Assembly (NCBI RefSeq): GCF_013041615.1
Contig: NZ_JABEPQ010000001.1
Coordinates: forward strand, 1,108,976-1,172,975
Source: Knoellia koreensis
GTDB lineage: Bacteria > Actinomycetota > Actinomycetes > Actinomycetales > Dermatophilaceae
DNA length: 64,000 bases
Direction of reading: 5' to 3'
Part shown: in pieces, positions 7,814-17,104 of the stretch
How positions within the stretch are numbered: position 1 is the stretch's first letter
Layout: each line of letters starts with the position of its first letter
Notes under the pieces: model-generated
What the model saw: only the letters and a program-made list of their open reading frames with translations
The model's database searches: none
Told to the model about the DNA's origin: nothing
Position numbers and translations under genes: made by a program

Positions 7814-9343
7814 TCACTCGTCGTCGTCCTCGTCGCGAGCCGTGGCCCAGTGACCCGCCTTGCGCTCGGCCGCGAGCTCGTCGCGGGCGGCCGACTTGGC
7901 GGCCCGCCGCGCGGCATACTCCTCACGCTTCTCCCCACGGGTGGGGCGCGACGCCTCCTCGAGGCGCAGGTCGGTGCCGCGGGCGCCGAGCAGCTCGGCG
8001 CCGGTGGCGAGGGTGGGCTCCCAGTCGAAGACGACGGAGTTGTCCTTGGGGCCGATGACGACGGTCGCACCGGCGACCGCACCGGCGGCGAAGAGCGCCT
8101 CCTCGACACCGAGGCGGTTGAGGCGGTCGGCGAGGTAGCCCACGGCCTCGTCGTTGCTGAAGTCGGTCTGGCGCACCCAGCGCGTGGGGCGTTCGCCCTC
8201 GACGCGGAAGACCTCGCCCTCGGGAGTGTCCTCGCGCACGACGCGGAAGCCGCTGTCGTCAACTCCCTTGGGGCGCACCACGACTCGCTGCGGGACGGCC
8301 ACCTCGGCCGCGAGCTCCTCGCGCGCCTGCTCGACGTGGCGGGCCATGGCGAAGGTCAGCTCGCGCAGCCCGGTGTGGGCCACCGCCGACACGATGAACA
8401 CCTCCAGACCGCGCGCCTCGAGGTCCGGCTTGACCAGCTCGGCCAGCTCGCGCGCCTCGGGCACGTCGGCCTTGTTGAGCACGACCATGCGGGTACGCTC
8501 GGACAGCGGGCGGCCGCCGAGGTTGGCGTCGGGCACGTACTCGGCCAGCTCCGCCTCGATCACCTCGAGGTCGGTCATGGGGTCGCGGCCCGGCTCCAGG
8601 GTGGCGCAGTCGATGACGTGGACGAGCACCGAGCAGCGCTCGACGTGGCGCAGGAACTCCAGCCCGAGGCCCTTGCCCTGGCTCGCGCCGGGGATAAGGC
8701 CGGGCACGTCGGCGACGGTGAACCGCACGTCTCCGGCCTGCACGACACCGAGGTTGGGCACGAGGGTGGTGAACGGGTAGTCGGCGATCTTCGGCTTGGC
8801 CGCCGACAGCACGGACACCAGCGAGGACTTGCCCGCCGAGGGGAAGCCGATGAGCGCGACGTCGGCGAGCGACTTGAGCTCGAGCACGATGTCGACCGAC
8901 TCCCCGGGCTCGCCGAGGAGGGCGAAGCCTGGTGCCTTGCGGCGCGGCGAGGCGAGGGCCTTGTTGCCGAGTCCGCCCCGGCCACCGCGGGCAGCGACGT
9001 ACTCGGCGCCCGGCCCGACGAGGTCGGCCAGCACCTCACCGGAGGCGTCGGTGACGACCGTGCCCTCGGGCACGGCCAGCACCAGGTCGGCGCCGTCGGC
9101 GCCGTTGCGCTCGTCGCCCGCGCCAGGGGCGCCGTTCTTGGCGGTGCGGTGCGGGTGGCGGTGGTAGTCCAGCAGTGTGGTGGCGCTGGGGTCGACCCGC
9201 AGGATCACGTCACCGCCGCGCCCGCCGTTGCCGCCGTCGGGACCACCGAGCGGCTTGAACTTCTCGCGCTTGACCGAGGCGACGCCGTGGCCCCCGCTGC
9301 CGGCGGTGACGTGCAGCACCACCCGGTCGACGAAGGTGGTCAT
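7814..9343 (-). CDS. obgE: Obg/CgtA GTPase, ribosome assembly and stress
   Basis: A 509-residue essential GTPase linked to 50S maturation and stringent response. Domains in order: glycine-rich Obg fold (about 1-158; [35 protein letters not shown]), G domain with P-loop GFPSAGKSS (about 166), [15 protein letters not shown], and the C-terminal OCT domain characteristic of Gram-positive and actinobacterial Obg (about 300-430). The tail is charged. It is downstream of rplU-rpmA on the same strand, separated from rpmA by 222 bp that hold a terminator-like hairpin and an intergenic repeat, so it may have its own promoter. Confidence 0.95.
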   Translation of the reverse strand: MTTFVDRVVLHVTAGSGGHGVASVKREKFKPLGGPDGGNGGRGGDVILRVDPSATTLLDYHRHPHRTAKNGAPGAGDERNGADGADLVLAVPEGTVVTDASGEVLADLVGPGAEYVAARGGRGGLGNKALASPRRKAPGFALLGEPGESVDIVLELKSLADVALIGFPSAGKSSLVSVLSAAKPKIADYPFTTLVPNLGVVQAGDVRFTVADVPGLIPGASQGKGLGLEFLRHVERCSVLVHVIDCATLEPGRDPMTDLEVIEAELAEYVPDANLGGRPLSERTRMVVLNKADVPEARELAELVKPDLEARGLEVFIVSAVAHTGLRELTFAMARHVEQAREELAAEVAVPQRVVVRPKGVDDSGFRVVREDTPEGEVFRVEGERPTRWVRQTDFSNDEAVGYLADRLNRLGVEEALFAAGAVAGATVVIGPKDNSVVFDWEPTLATGAELLGARGTDLRLEEASRPTRGEKREEYAARRAAKSAARDELAAERKAGHWATARDEDDDE

Positions 9344-9390
9344 GATGTGCCTCTTTCGATGGGGCGGACGACGGGTGCGCCGGCCGCTAC

Positions 9391-9470
9391 TTCACTCGGG
9401 AAAGGTGAGGTTCGCTCGGTTCAGTGTCCCGAGTGAAGCTCGCTTTCCCGCATGACGCGGAAAAGCTGGG
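9391..9470. repeat. Intergenic palindromic repeat, copy B
   Basis: The right arm at 9428-9467 is identical at 38 of 40 positions to 50785-50824 (copy D), ending in GACGCGGAAAAGCT. The left part is shortened (CACTCGGGAAAGGTGAGGTTCGCTCGG). It lies just upstream of obgE on the minus strand, between two conserved genes, so it can sit near an essential gene without disrupting it. Confidence 0.65.
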
Positions 9471-9487
9471 GCGGGTGGGGCGGACGC

Positions 9488-9521
9488 GAAGGGGGCGGGC
9501 CGGTGTCGGCCCGCCCCCTTC
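9488..9521 (-). terminator. 14-bp GC-rich hairpin downstream of rpmA
   Basis: GAAGGGGGCGGGCC at 9488-9501 pairs exactly with GGCCCGCCCCCTTC at 9508-9521 around a six-base loop. It lies 44 bp beyond the rpmA stop in the direction of transcription and probably terminates rplU-rpmA before obgE. There is no T tract. Confidence 0.6.
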
Positions 9522-9565
9522 GGTGCGGTGTGCCAGGTGGTGACCACCCGGCATACCTCACAAGG

Positions 9566-9835
9566 TCAGCTGGCGTCCGCGGTCTGCGCCGGGACGATGT
9601 TGACGACGTTGCGCCGGCGCTTGGTGCCGAACTCGACGTTGCCCTCGACGAGCGCGAACAGCGTGTCGTCACCGCCACGGCCGACGCCGTCGCCGGGGTG
9701 GAAGTGCGTGCCGCGCTGGCGGACGAGGATCTCGCCGGCCTTGACGAACTGGCCGCCGAAGCGCTTCACGCCGAGTCGCTGTGCGTTGGAGTCACGACCG
9801 TTGCGGGTCGAGGACGCACCCTTCTTGTGTGCCAT
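9566..9835 (-). CDS. rpmA: 50S ribosomal protein L27
   Basis: An 89-residue protein with the family start [29 protein letters not shown] and the conserved [21 protein letters not shown]27 reaches towards the peptidyl-transferase centre of the large subunit. The N terminus begins directly with the mature AHKK sequence, without the Firmicutes cleavable extension. It lies 36 bp downstream of rplU in the usual L21-L27 pair. Confidence 0.97.
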   Translation of the reverse strand: MAHKKGASSTRNGRDSNAQRLGVKRFGGQFVKAGEILVRQRGTHFHPGDGVGRGGDDTLFALVEGNVEFGTKRRRNVVNIVPAQTADAS

Positions 9836-9871
9836 CTCGTGTACCTGTCTTTCGGAAAGTTCGGGGGACGC

Positions 9872-10180
9872 TCAGGCGTCGATCGCGGTGATCTTGACCT
9901 GGGTCAGGTGCTGGCGGTGACCCTGGCGCTTGCGGTAGCCGGTCTTGTTCTTGTACTTCATGATGGTGATCTTCGGGCCCTTCGCGGGCTTGACCACCTC
10001 GGCCTTGACACTGACCTTGGCGAGCTTGTCGGCATCGCTGGTCACGGTCGAGCCGTCGACGACCAGGAGCGGGGTCAGCGTGATGCTGTCGCCCTCCTTG
10101 GCGGACACCTTGTCGACGATGAGGACATCACCGACGGCGACCTTCTCCTGACGGCCACCTGCGCGAACGATCGCGTACAC
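9872..10180 (-). CDS. rplU: 50S ribosomal protein L21
   Basis: A 102-residue protein beginning [19 protein letters not shown] and ending with the family signature [22 protein letters not shown]21 binds 23S rRNA domain VI. It is the first gene of the rplU-rpmA operon. A leader of about 110 bases lies between a likely promoter at 10299-10328 and the ATG. Confidence 0.97.
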   Translation of the reverse strand: MYAIVRAGGRQEKVAVGDVLIVDKVSAKEGDSITLTPLLVVDGSTVTSDADKLAKVSVKAEVVKPAKGPKITIMKYKNKTGYRKRQGHRQHLTQVKITAIDA

Positions 10181-10298
10181 GGGTAACTCTCTTTCTGATT
10201 CAGATCGGCACGCGCTCTCTGTCTGGACCGGCCGGCAGCTACCCGTCTGCGAGCGGGCTCGCGCGACGGACGCCGGACGGTGGGCGCACCAAGGGGCA

Positions 10299-10328
10299 AT
10301 GCTACCGGCCGTGGTGGGCCCCGACCAA
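10299..10328 (-). promoter_or_regulatory. Likely sigma-70-type promoter of rplU-rpmA
   Basis: On the minus strand TTGGTC (10328-10323) and TAGCAT (10304-10299) are spaced by 18 bp, a good housekeeping promoter for this G+C content. Transcription would start near 10292 and give a leader of about 110 bases before rplU. Confidence 0.5.
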
Positions 10329-10381
10329 ACCGGCGATCCGTGCCTGGCCGGGACCCCTCACGAGCGGGTATGCCGCGTGGC

Positions 10382-13300
10382 TCAGTCCTGCTCGGACGTC
10401 GCCTCGGTGTGGTGGTCGACAGCGGTGTCGGTGTGGGTGTCGCTCGGGCTGTCGCCGGCCGCGGCACGCGGCGGCCCGGCGGGGGCCACGACCCGGCCAC
10501 GCTTGCGGCGGCGCGGGGCAGGCGGCTCGGCCACGACCGGCTCGCTCACGACCGGGACGGCAGGCGCCGGCTGGGTCTCCAGCACGGGCTCGTCCTGGGC
10601 GCTGCCCGCGAGCGCGGTCTCGTCGTTCGGGGCGACCAGCGGCGTCTCCTGCTCCGCGGGGGTCGGCCGGACCTCGCCGAGGGCGCGGGTGGGGACCTCC
10701 TGGTCGCTGGCCTCGTGGACCTCGACGACCGGGTCGTCCTGGCCAGCCGGCTCGAGCGGCGCCTCGTCGGCGTCGTGGTGCTCGGACGACTTCAGCGCCG
10801 CGGCGTGGGCGGCAGCTGCGATCTGCGCGGGCGTGGGCCCGCCGTGGTGGACCGGTTGCGGCTGCTCGGCCGGCTGGCTCGAGCCGCCCTTGCCGCGACG
10901 GCCGCGGCCACCGCTGCGCGAGCTGCCACTGGAGCTGCCACCGTTGCCGGAGCCACCGCTGTTGTCGTTGCCGCCGTTGCCGGACTTCTCGACCGGGTGG
11001 TCGTGGACGATGATGCCGCGGCCACCGCACTTGTCGCAGGTCTCGGAGAAGACCTCGATGAGGCCCGACCCGACCCGCTTGCGGGTCATCTGCACGAGCC
11101 CGAGCGAGGTGACCTCGGCGACCTGGTGCTTGGTGCGGTCGCGACCGAGGCACTCGAGCAGGCGCCGGACGACGAGGTCGCGGTTGGACTCCAGCACCAT
11201 GTCGATGAAGTCGATGACGATGATGCCGCCGATGTCGCGCAGCCGGAGCTGGCGGACGATCTCCTCGGCCGCCTCGATGTTGTTCTTGGTGACGGTCTCC
11301 TCGAGGTTGCCGCCGGAGCCGACGAACTTGCCGGTGTTGACGTCGATGACCGTCATGGCCTCGGTGCGGTCGATGACCAGCGAGCCACCCGACGGCAGCC
11401 AGACCTTGCGGTCCATGGCCTTGGCGATCTGCTCGTCGACCCGGTAGCGGGTGAAGAGGTCCTCGGTGCCGGTCCACTTCTCCAGCCGCTCGGCCAGGTC
11501 CGGAGCGACGTCGCCGAGGTAGTCACTGACCTCGGTCCATGCCTTGTCACCGGCGACGACGAGCTTGCTGAAGTCCTCGTTGAACACGTCCCGGATGACC
11601 CGGACGGTCAGGTCGGGCTCGCCGTGCACGAGGGCCGGGGCTCCACCCTTGGCCTTGCTCTTGGACTCGGCCTTGGACTGGATCTTCTCCCAGGTCTTGG
11701 TGAGCCGCTCCACGTCGGCGCGCAGCTCCTCCTCGCTGGCACCCTCGGCCGCGGTGCGGACGATGACGCCGGCGGAGTCGGGCACGACCTCCTTGAGGAT
11801 GCCCTTGAGCCGCCAGCGCTCGGTGTCCGGGAGCTTGCGGCTGATGCCGGTCATCGAGCCCTCGGGCACGTAGACCAGGTAACGGCCGGGCAGGCTGATC
11901 TGGCTGGTGAGCCGGGCGCCCTTGTGGCCGATCGGGTCCTTGGTGACCTGCACCAGGACGGTGTCGCCGGACTTGAGCGCGTTCTCGATGCGCTTGGGCT
12001 GGTTCGCCTCCAGACCGGCGGCGTCCCAGTTGACCTCACCGGCGTAGAGCACGGCGTTGCGGCCCTTGCCGATGTCGACGAACGCCGCCTCCATGGAGGG
12101 CAGCACGTTCTGGACGCGGCCGAGGTAGACGTTGCCCGCCATCGAGGCGTTCGTCTCGCGGGAGACGTAGTGCTCGACGAGCACGTCGTCCTCGAGGACG
12201 CCGATCTGGGTCTTGCCGTCGCGCTCGCGGACCACCATGACGCGCTCGACGGCCTCACGGCGGGCGAGGAACTCGGCCTCGGTGATGACGGTGCGGCGAC
12301 GCCCGGCCTCGCGGCCCTCGCGGCGGCGCTGCTTCTTGGCCTCGAGCCGGGTCGAGCCCTTGACGCTCTGAGGCTCGTCGCGGCGCGACTCCCGCACCTT
12401 GGTCACGGTGCCGGGCGGGTCGTCGCCATCGGTGGCCGAGCCGCTGCGGCGGCGGCGACGACGGCGACGGCTGCTCGAGCTGCCGCCCTCGTCCTCGGCG
12501 CCCTGGTCCTGGCTGCCCTCGGCGTCCTGACCCGAGTCGTCGGCGTCGTCACCGGACTCGCCCGAGGCCTTGGCATCCTGCTCGGCGCCGTCGGTGTCCT
12601 GACCGCGACCCCGGCCACGGCCCTTGCCGCCACGGCGGCGCCGGCGACGGCCGCCCTCGCCCTGCTCCTCGGCGGACTGCTGGTCGGCGTCACCACCCTC
12701 GCCCTGCTCGGCTCCCGTGGTGTCGGTGGCGTCAGTGGTGGCCTTCGCCCTGCCCTTGGACCTGGCACCGCCCGTGGGCGTCTCGTCGCCGCTCGCCGGG
12801 TCGGCATCGGGGGCCGGCTCGGCCTTCTTGCGGGTGCGGCGCCGGGCCGGCGCCGCCGCCTCGGGGTCGGGGGCCTGGAAGACGAGGCCGAAACCGGGGG
12901 CTGCTGCCGCAGCGGCCTGGGCCTCCGGCGCGGGGCTGTCCGCGGTGCTGGGCCCGGCGCTCGGCTCGGTCGACTCCGCCGAGGCGGACTCGCCGGCGGC
13001 GGCGTCGGTCTCCGAGGCGGCGGCCTTCTTCCGGCTCCGCGTGGCGGTGGTCTTCTTGGCCGCCTTGGTGGCCTTCTTCGCGGTCTTCTTCGCCGCCTTG
13101 GCTGGCGCGTCGTCCGTCGCGGTGTCGGCGCTCTGCTCGGTGGGCGCGGCTTCCGGTGCAGCGCCCTCGTCGGCGGTGGGGGCCGCGGCGGCCTTCCTGG
13201 TGGCGCGCTTGGCCGTGGTCTTCTTCGCTGCCCGCTTGGCGGTCTTCTTCGCCGGGGCCGCAGCGTCGGTGCCGTCCTGCGCGGACGCCCCGGCAGGGGT

Positions 13301-13390
13301 GCCTGCCGAGGCGTCAGCCGGCGTCTGGCCAGCGGGAGCGGTGGGTTCGTTGCCTTCGGGGGCGGTGAACAGGTCTTCGTTGGATGCCAT
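10382..13390 (-). CDS. rne: Ribonuclease E/G family endoribonuclease
   Basis: A 1002-residue RNase E/G that cleaves single-stranded, AU-rich RNA in mRNA decay and rRNA processing. About the first 390 residues are disordered, rich in Ala, Lys, Glu and Arg with KKTAKK-type repeats. The core follows: S1 domain from about 406, then the DNase-I-like catalytic region with VIDVNTGKFVGSGG and the metal-binding acids in IIVIDFIDM, and the Zn-link CDKC near residue 785. The last 215 residues are disordered and Gly/Ser/Pro-rich. Flanking disorder on both sides is typical of actinobacterial RNase E. I chose the ATG at 13390 (MASNEDLFT); an upstream start adds 20 residues. The gene order DUF2344-rne-rplU-rpmA is conserved in actinobacteria. 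Confidence 0.93.
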   Translation of the reverse strand: MASNEDLFTAPEGNEPTAPAGQTPADASAGTPAGASAQDGTDAAAPAKKTAKRAAKKTTAKRATRKAAAAPTADEGAAPEAAPTEQSADTATDDAPAKAAKKTAKKATKAAKKTTATRSRKKAAASETDAAAGESASAESTEPSAGPSTADSPAPEAQAAAAAAPGFGLVFQAPDPEAAAPARRRTRKKAEPAPDADPASGDETPTGGARSKGRAKATTDATDTTGAEQGEGGDADQQSAEEQGEGGRRRRRRGGKGRGRGRGQDTDGAEQDAKASGESGDDADDSGQDAEGSQDQGAEDEGGSSSSRRRRRRRRSGSATDGDDPPGTVTKVRESRRDEPQSVKGSTRLEAKKQRRREGREAGRRRTVITEAEFLARREAVERVMVVRERDGKTQIGVLEDDVLVEHYVSRETNASMAGNVYLGRVQNVLPSMEAAFVDIGKGRNAVLYAGEVNWDAAGLEANQPKRIENALKSGDTVLVQVTKDPIGHKGARLTSQISLPGRYLVYVPEGSMTGISRKLPDTERWRLKGILKEVVPDSAGVIVRTAAEGASEEELRADVERLTKTWEKIQSKAESKSKAKGGAPALVHGEPDLTVRVIRDVFNEDFSKLVVAGDKAWTEVSDYLGDVAPDLAERLEKWTGTEDLFTRYRVDEQIAKAMDRKVWLPSGGSLVIDRTEAMTVIDVNTGKFVGSGGNLEETVTKNNIEAAEEIVRQLRLRDIGGIIVIDFIDMVLESNRDLVVRRLLECLGRDRTKHQVAEVTSLGLVQMTRKRVGSGLIEVFSETCDKCGGRGIIVHDHPVEKSGNGGNDNSGGSGNGGSSSGSSRSGGRGRRGKGGSSQPAEQPQPVHHGGPTPAQIAAAAHAAALKSSEHHDADEAPLEPAGQDDPVVEVHEASDQEVPTRALGEVRPTPAEQETPLVAPNDETALAGSAQDEPVLETQPAPAVPVVSEPVVAEPPAPRRRKRGRVVAPAGPPRAAAGDSPSDTHTDTAVDHHTEATSEQD

Positions 13391-13558
13391 CCGGCGTCCT
13401 TCCGTCACCCACGAGTCGAGGGCCACACCGAAGTCCTGGTGGACTTCCATCGGCCACGTGGTGCGCGGTCTTGCTGGGTCGTGTCGGTGGCGGTTGCCCT
13501 CGACACGGAAGTCGGTTGGCTACGCCTGGTGCAGCTCGCGCGGGTGCGCGGCACCGCC

Positions 13559-14311
13559 TCAGGCGCCGTCGTCGTGCAGGTCGGCAGCCAGTGGGTCAGC
13601 CACCCTCGCGGTTGCGGTCTGGAGCGGGCCCTGCGCCAGTCGAGTCACCAGGGGTGGTGTCGGTGGTGCCAGCTCCGCCACTGCTCGCAGCGCGGTCAGT
13701 ACGTCGTCGGGGCGTACAGCCGGTGTGGTGTGCCGTACGACCACCCGCAGTATCGCACAGTCGGGTTCCGCCGCAGGCTCGACCCGCGCGGACACGACGG
13801 CCGAGCGCACGTCGAAGGTCTTGGGACCGGTCTTGAACATCCGGGTCACCTCGGCGCGGTCCCGGCCCAGCAGGGTGGTGACGGCCTCCTGGAGGTGAGC
13901 AGGCGGCATACCGGCGAACTCCATGACCCAGTCGCTCGCCTGGAGCCGGTCGGCAAGCGCCCCGGGCGCCGCCTCCACGACCTCGAGCACGTCGAGGCCA
14001 TCCGGGAGCGCCTCGTCGAGGGCCGCGCGCACCGACTCGGGGTCGACCCGCTCGGTCACCGAGATCTCGAAGTACTCCGCCTCGCTCGCGGTGCCGGTCG
14101 GCGCGGCGTTGGCGTAGCTGATCTTCGGGTGCGGGTGGAAGCCCGCCGAGAAGGCCATCGGCACCCCCGCGCGGCGCAGCGCCCGCTCGAGCGCCCGCTG
14201 GAAGTCGCGGGTCGAGGAGAACCGCAGACGTCCGCGCTTGGCGTAGCGGACCCGCAGCTTCTGCACCGCCGGAACCGGTGGTGGGCCTTCGGGGACGCGC
14301 TGTCGTGCCAT
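13559..14311 (-). CDS. DUF2344 (TIGR03936-family) protein
   Basis: A 250-residue protein with the DUF2344 signature: KLRVRYAKRGRLRFSSTRDFQRALERALRRAG, then FSAGFHPHPKISYANAAPTGTASEAEYFEI. In many bacteria this domain is fused to or directly next to the TIGR03960 radical SAM protein. Here that partner starts 5.6 kb upstream (17932-19941, same strand), separated by five genes on both strands. The function is unknown; an RNA-related role is suggested only by the link to rne. I chose the ATG at 14311 because a longer upstream reading frame is low-complexity. Confidence 0.85.
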   Translation of the reverse strand: MARQRVPEGPPPVPAVQKLRVRYAKRGRLRFSSTRDFQRALERALRRAGVPMAFSAGFHPHPKISYANAAPTGTASEAEYFEISVTERVDPESVRAALDEALPDGLDVLEVVEAAPGALADRLQASDWVMEFAGMPPAHLQEAVTTLLGRDRAEVTRMFKTGPKTFDVRSAVVSARVEPAAEPDCAILRVVVRHTTPAVRPDDVLTALRAVAELAPPTPPLVTRLAQGPLQTATARVADPLAADLHDDGA

Positions 14312-14343
14312 GGGCGCCAAGCGTACGGCCGGCGCCGGGTCGG

Positions 14344-15090
14344 TCAGCTCGAGGCCCAGGTGACCCAGGTGAGGACGCACATGAGCACGGTCAGGACAGG
14401 GAAGAGCGCGAGGTTGGTCCAGCGGGCCGTGCGCCGCGTCCCCAGGGTCCGGCCGTCCGGGGACTCGACCAGGTCGATCGGGTCCCCCGCGCTCAGCCAC
14501 GTGGCCACGCCCGTGGCCAGCAGCCCCAGCCCACCCACGAGCCAGGCCGGGACACTGACCAGCGGCGCACGCAGCAGCGCGAAGACACCGACCATGACCG
14601 CGACCAGCAGCGCCGGAGCAAGGGCCGCGAGGAGCACGCGACGCCGCGACCCGACCAGGGCGCGCAGCACCTGGGTGCCGAACGCGAACAGCCCCCACAT
14701 CAGTGCGGCGAGCAGCCCGAGGGCCACGAGGTCGCCCACCCGCACCTCGACCGAGCCGCCCTCCAACAGGGCCGCCACCGCGCGGGGCAGCAGGACCAGC
14801 CCAAGGAGGCCCGCGGCCGAGGAGACCATCACCCGCCTGGGTATGCCGCGGGGTCGCGCGGGTGCGCTGTCGGCCAGCTCGCGGGCGTAGGCCTTGGCCG
14901 GGCCGAACGCCTCCGTGACGTCCTCGCCGGTGGCGACCAGGTGCTCCTCCACTGTCGCGAGGGCGTCGCCGATCTGCGCGCCCGGGACGCCGAGCAGCCG
15001 CTGCTCGACGACGAAGTCCTCGACCCAGCGTGAGTCGGCGTGCGGCGCCATGTCCAGCAGGCCGGTCACGTGGCGTGGTGCGTTGGTCAT
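14344..15090 (-). CDS. Membrane protein with HAAS-like N-terminal domain, PadR partner
   Basis: A 248-residue protein. The first 80 residues are soluble, rich in acidic and helical segments (WVEDFVVEQRLLGVPGAQIG, VATGEDVTEAFGPAKAYAREL), like the HAAS domain found beside PadR regulators. About five hydrophobic helices follow, separated by short Arg-rich loops. The ATG overlaps the PadR stop by four bases, so the two are translationally coupled. Such pairs usually form a regulator plus a signalling membrane protein that affects envelope or transporter function; the signal here is unknown. Confidence 0.75.
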   Translation of the reverse strand: MTNAPRHVTGLLDMAPHADSRWVEDFVVEQRLLGVPGAQIGDALATVEEHLVATGEDVTEAFGPAKAYARELADSAPARPRGIPRRVMVSSAAGLLGLVLLPRAVAALLEGGSVEVRVGDLVALGLLAALMWGLFAFGTQVLRALVGSRRRVLLAALAPALLVAVMVGVFALLRAPLVSVPAWLVGGLGLLATGVATWLSAGDPIDLVESPDGRTLGTRRTARWTNLALFPVLTVLMCVLTWVTWASS

Positions 15091-15440
15091 CGTCGTACCC
15101 CCGTGGTCTCGCCCTCGATCAGGGCTGTGGTGAGCGTGGTGAAGTCCGCCCAGCGGTCGCGCTGGTCGGCCAGGTGACGGCGGCCCGAGTCGGTGAGAAC
15201 GTAGACCTTGCGCCCGGGGCCGCCGTCGCCGGGCAGCCACTGCGCCTCGAGGTGGCCGGCCGTCTCCAGCCGCCCCAGCAGCGGGTAGAGCGTGCCCCCC
15301 TTGACGGTGCCGAGACCGGCTTCCGACAGGGCCGCGGCGATGGCGTACCCGTGGGCGGCGCCCCGCTGCAGGACGGCGAGGACGGTGACGGCGAGGACGC
15401 CGCGCAGCCAGTCGCTGGGCCACACCTCCTCCGTCGCCAT
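15087..15440 (-). CDS. PadR-family transcriptional regulator
   Basis: A 117-residue winged-helix repressor with the PadR signature: LRGVLAVTVLAVLQRGAAHGYAIAAAL, KGGTLYPLLGRLETAGHLEAQW and RKVYVLTDSGRRHL. I chose the ATG at 15440 (MATEEVW) because a promoter with TTGACA and CATGAT places the transcription start at or very near this ATG; a farther start would lie inside the promoter. It is the first gene of a coupled pair with the membrane protein and probably represses its own transcription. Confidence 0.9.
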   Translation of the reverse strand: MATEEVWPSDWLRGVLAVTVLAVLQRGAAHGYAIAAALSEAGLGTVKGGTLYPLLGRLETAGHLEAQWLPGDGGPGRKVYVLTDSGRRHLADQRDRWADFTTLTTALIEGETTGVRR

Positions 15441-15442
15441 GG

Positions 15443-15475
15443 CTAGATCATGTGCCAATCTAGTCAGACTGTCAA
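15443..15475 (-). promoter_or_regulatory. Leaderless promoter and palindromic operator of the padR gene
   Basis: On the minus strand, TTGACA (15475-15470) and CATGAT (15452-15447) are spaced by 17 bp, and the -10 ends seven bases before the ATG. The palindrome CTAGAT-N9-ATCTAG (15443-15463) covers the -10 element, as expected for an autorepressor site. The promoter hexamers are clear; the operator role is inference. Confidence 0.6.
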
Positions 15476-15654
15476 CCTATTGACCGGCGACGAAGGTCGG
15501 ACGCGCACCGGTGACGGTCGCGCGACCCCGTCGGACGGCATACCGCTCGGCGCACGGACCGATCTGGGCCGGTGACCGGGGGCGGGCACCGGCGTACGGT
15601 GGAGAGTTGACCACTTCAGCGGATGTGGCCTTTCCGAGCGTGGAGGGCTGAGCA

Positions 15655-16335
15655 GTGTTCATCCAGATCATCCAGGGCAAGTGCCGTGACGCCGACGAGA
15701 TGCGTCGCCTCTCCGACGAGTGGCGCGACCAGATGGGGGCGACCGCGCAGGGTTGGCTGGGCGGTACCTACGGCATCACCGACGACGACGAGTTCATGGG
15801 CGTGGTGCGGTTCGAGAGCCGCGAGGCGGCCGCCCGCAACTCCGCCAAGCCCGAGCAGGGCGAGTGGTGGAGCCGGATGGAGCAGTGCTTCGACGGGCCC
15901 GCGACCTTCCACGACTGCGACGACGCGATGATGTTCCTCGACGGCGGGTCCGACGACGCGGGCTTCGTGCAGGTGATCCAGGGCCGCGTCGCCGACCCGG
16001 AGCGGTTCCGGTCGCTGATGTCAGGTCCGATGGACGTCATGCACGAGCAACGCCCCGAGATCATCGGCGGCACCATTGCCATGGAGCCCGACGGCTGGTT
16101 CACCGAGACGGTGTCCTTCCGCAGCGAGGCCGAGGCCCGCGAGGGCGAGCGCAGGGACATGCCGAGCGAGGACCGCGACCGCTGGATGCGCGAGATGGAG
16201 CAGATGCAGGACGTGCACTACTACGACCTGCACCGGCCGTGGTTCGCCAGCGCACCGATGCGCAGTTCCGGCATGTCCATGGACACCGGCATGCCGATGG
16301 ACTCTGACATGCCCATTGACTCTGGCAGGAGCTGA
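15655..16335 (+). CDS. Tandem-duplicated dimeric alpha/beta-barrel (ABM-like) protein
   Basis: A 226-residue protein with two homologous halves. Half one (1-96) begins MFIQIIQGKCRDADEMRRLSD; half two (about 101-200) begins FVQVIQGRVADPERFRSLMSG. Each resembles a small ferredoxin-like barrel of the antibiotic biosynthesis monooxygenase superfamily, and both have an MEQM or RMEQ segment near the end. A duplicated barrel could form a pseudo-dimer. The last 25 residues are a Met/Asp/Ser repeat (MSMDTGMPMDSDMPIDSG), which is unusual. The GTG start is preceded by GGAGGG. No substrate can be assigned. Confidence 0.7.
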   Translation: MFIQIIQGKCRDADEMRRLSDEWRDQMGATAQGWLGGTYGITDDDEFMGVVRFESREAAARNSAKPEQGEWWSRMEQCFDGPATFHDCDDAMMFLDGGSDDAGFVQVIQGRVADPERFRSLMSGPMDVMHEQRPEIIGGTIAMEPDGWFTETVSFRSEAEAREGERRDMPSEDRDRWMREMEQMQDVHYYDLHRPWFASAPMRSSGMSMDTGMPMDSDMPIDSGRS

Positions 16336-16357
16336 GGCGCCCCGCGGGCGGAGTGCT

Positions 16358-16819
16358 TCAGAGGTCCAGGCGCAGGAGGTTGTCCGCTGGGCGGAACCCC
16401 AGCGAGGTGTAGAGCGGCAGCGACATCTCGCTGGGGCTGAGGACGATTCGCACCATCCGCTCGGCGCGGGACCAGTCGACCACGGCGGTCATGAGCAACC
16501 TGCCCACGCCACGGCGGCGGTGGGCCTCGTCGACCCACACGTTGGCGACGTAGGCCCAGCGCCCGGCGTCCCGTCCGGGTCGCGGCATGCGCTCGAACAC
16601 CATGAGGTTGACCATGCCCACCGCGGTCCCGCCCGCGTCGAGCGCGACCCAGGTCCGTCGGTGGCCAGACTCGCGCTCCCACCAGGCGCGGAACTCGTCC
16701 TCGAACCCATCCGCCGGTTCGCCGCCCTGGGCGACGGTCCAGTCGGTGCGCATCCGCGCGAGGTCGCCCAGGTCGCCCTCGCCCACCTCCCGACAGAGGT
16801 ATGCCGTCCCCTCACCCAT
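16358..16819 (-). CDS. GNAT-family N-acetyltransferase
   Basis: A 153-residue single-domain acetyltransferase. Motif A for acetyl-CoA reads [20 protein letters not shown] (about residues 91-110), and motif B ends with LYTSLGFRPAD. Strand beta-4 contains TWVALDAGGTAVGMVNL. It could acetylate a small amine or a protein; nothing identifies the substrate. It converges on the ABM-like gene with a 22-bp gap. Confidence 0.85.
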   Translation of the reverse strand: MGEGTAYLCREVGEGDLGDLARMRTDWTVAQGGEPADGFEDEFRAWWERESGHRRTWVALDAGGTAVGMVNLMVFERMPRPGRDAGRWAYVANVWVDEAHRRRGVGRLLMTAVVDWSRAERMVRIVLSPSEMSLPLYTSLGFRPADNLLRLDL

Positions 16820-16896
16820 GGCGGTCAGCCTAGGTGAGCGGGCGGCACACCCCTGCCCCCGCGCGCGGCCACTGCCCCATGGGGCCGGGAAAGACG

Positions 16897-16937
16897 GCGC
16901 CGCCCGCGTCCTGGCGTGAGCCTGGCGCGGGCGGCGC
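16897..16937. terminator. 12-bp GC-only hairpin in an intergenic gap
   Basis: GCGCCGCCCGCG (16897-16908) pairs exactly with 16926-16937 around a 17-base loop. It lies between the Gly/Asp-rich protein gene (ends 17105) and the GNAT gene start (16819), both on the minus strand, and probably terminates the former. The loop holds a CCTGG direct repeat. Confidence 0.4.
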
Positions 16938-17104
16938 GGGTCCGGTTGCTCTCCGCACGAGCGTCCGGATCCGGCAGGGGATGAAGGGAGTCCAGTGCCG
17001 GGTGCGGTCAGGAGGAGTTCGACCGCTGAAGCAATTGCACACCGCTCCCCCGGGTGGCTCCGATGACGGATGTCATGACTTTCCTGTGAGTTCCATGGGA
17101 ACCA

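Noticed and set aside
10181-10298. L21 leader RNA
   Set aside because: The leader has the right position but I cannot recognise the known L21-leader consensus structure; left as an ordinary leader.
10280-14890. Plus-strand reading frame of 1536 codons across the rne region
   Set aside because: Antisense to rne and DUF2344; low-complexity Gly/Val/Leu/Arg product typical of shadows.
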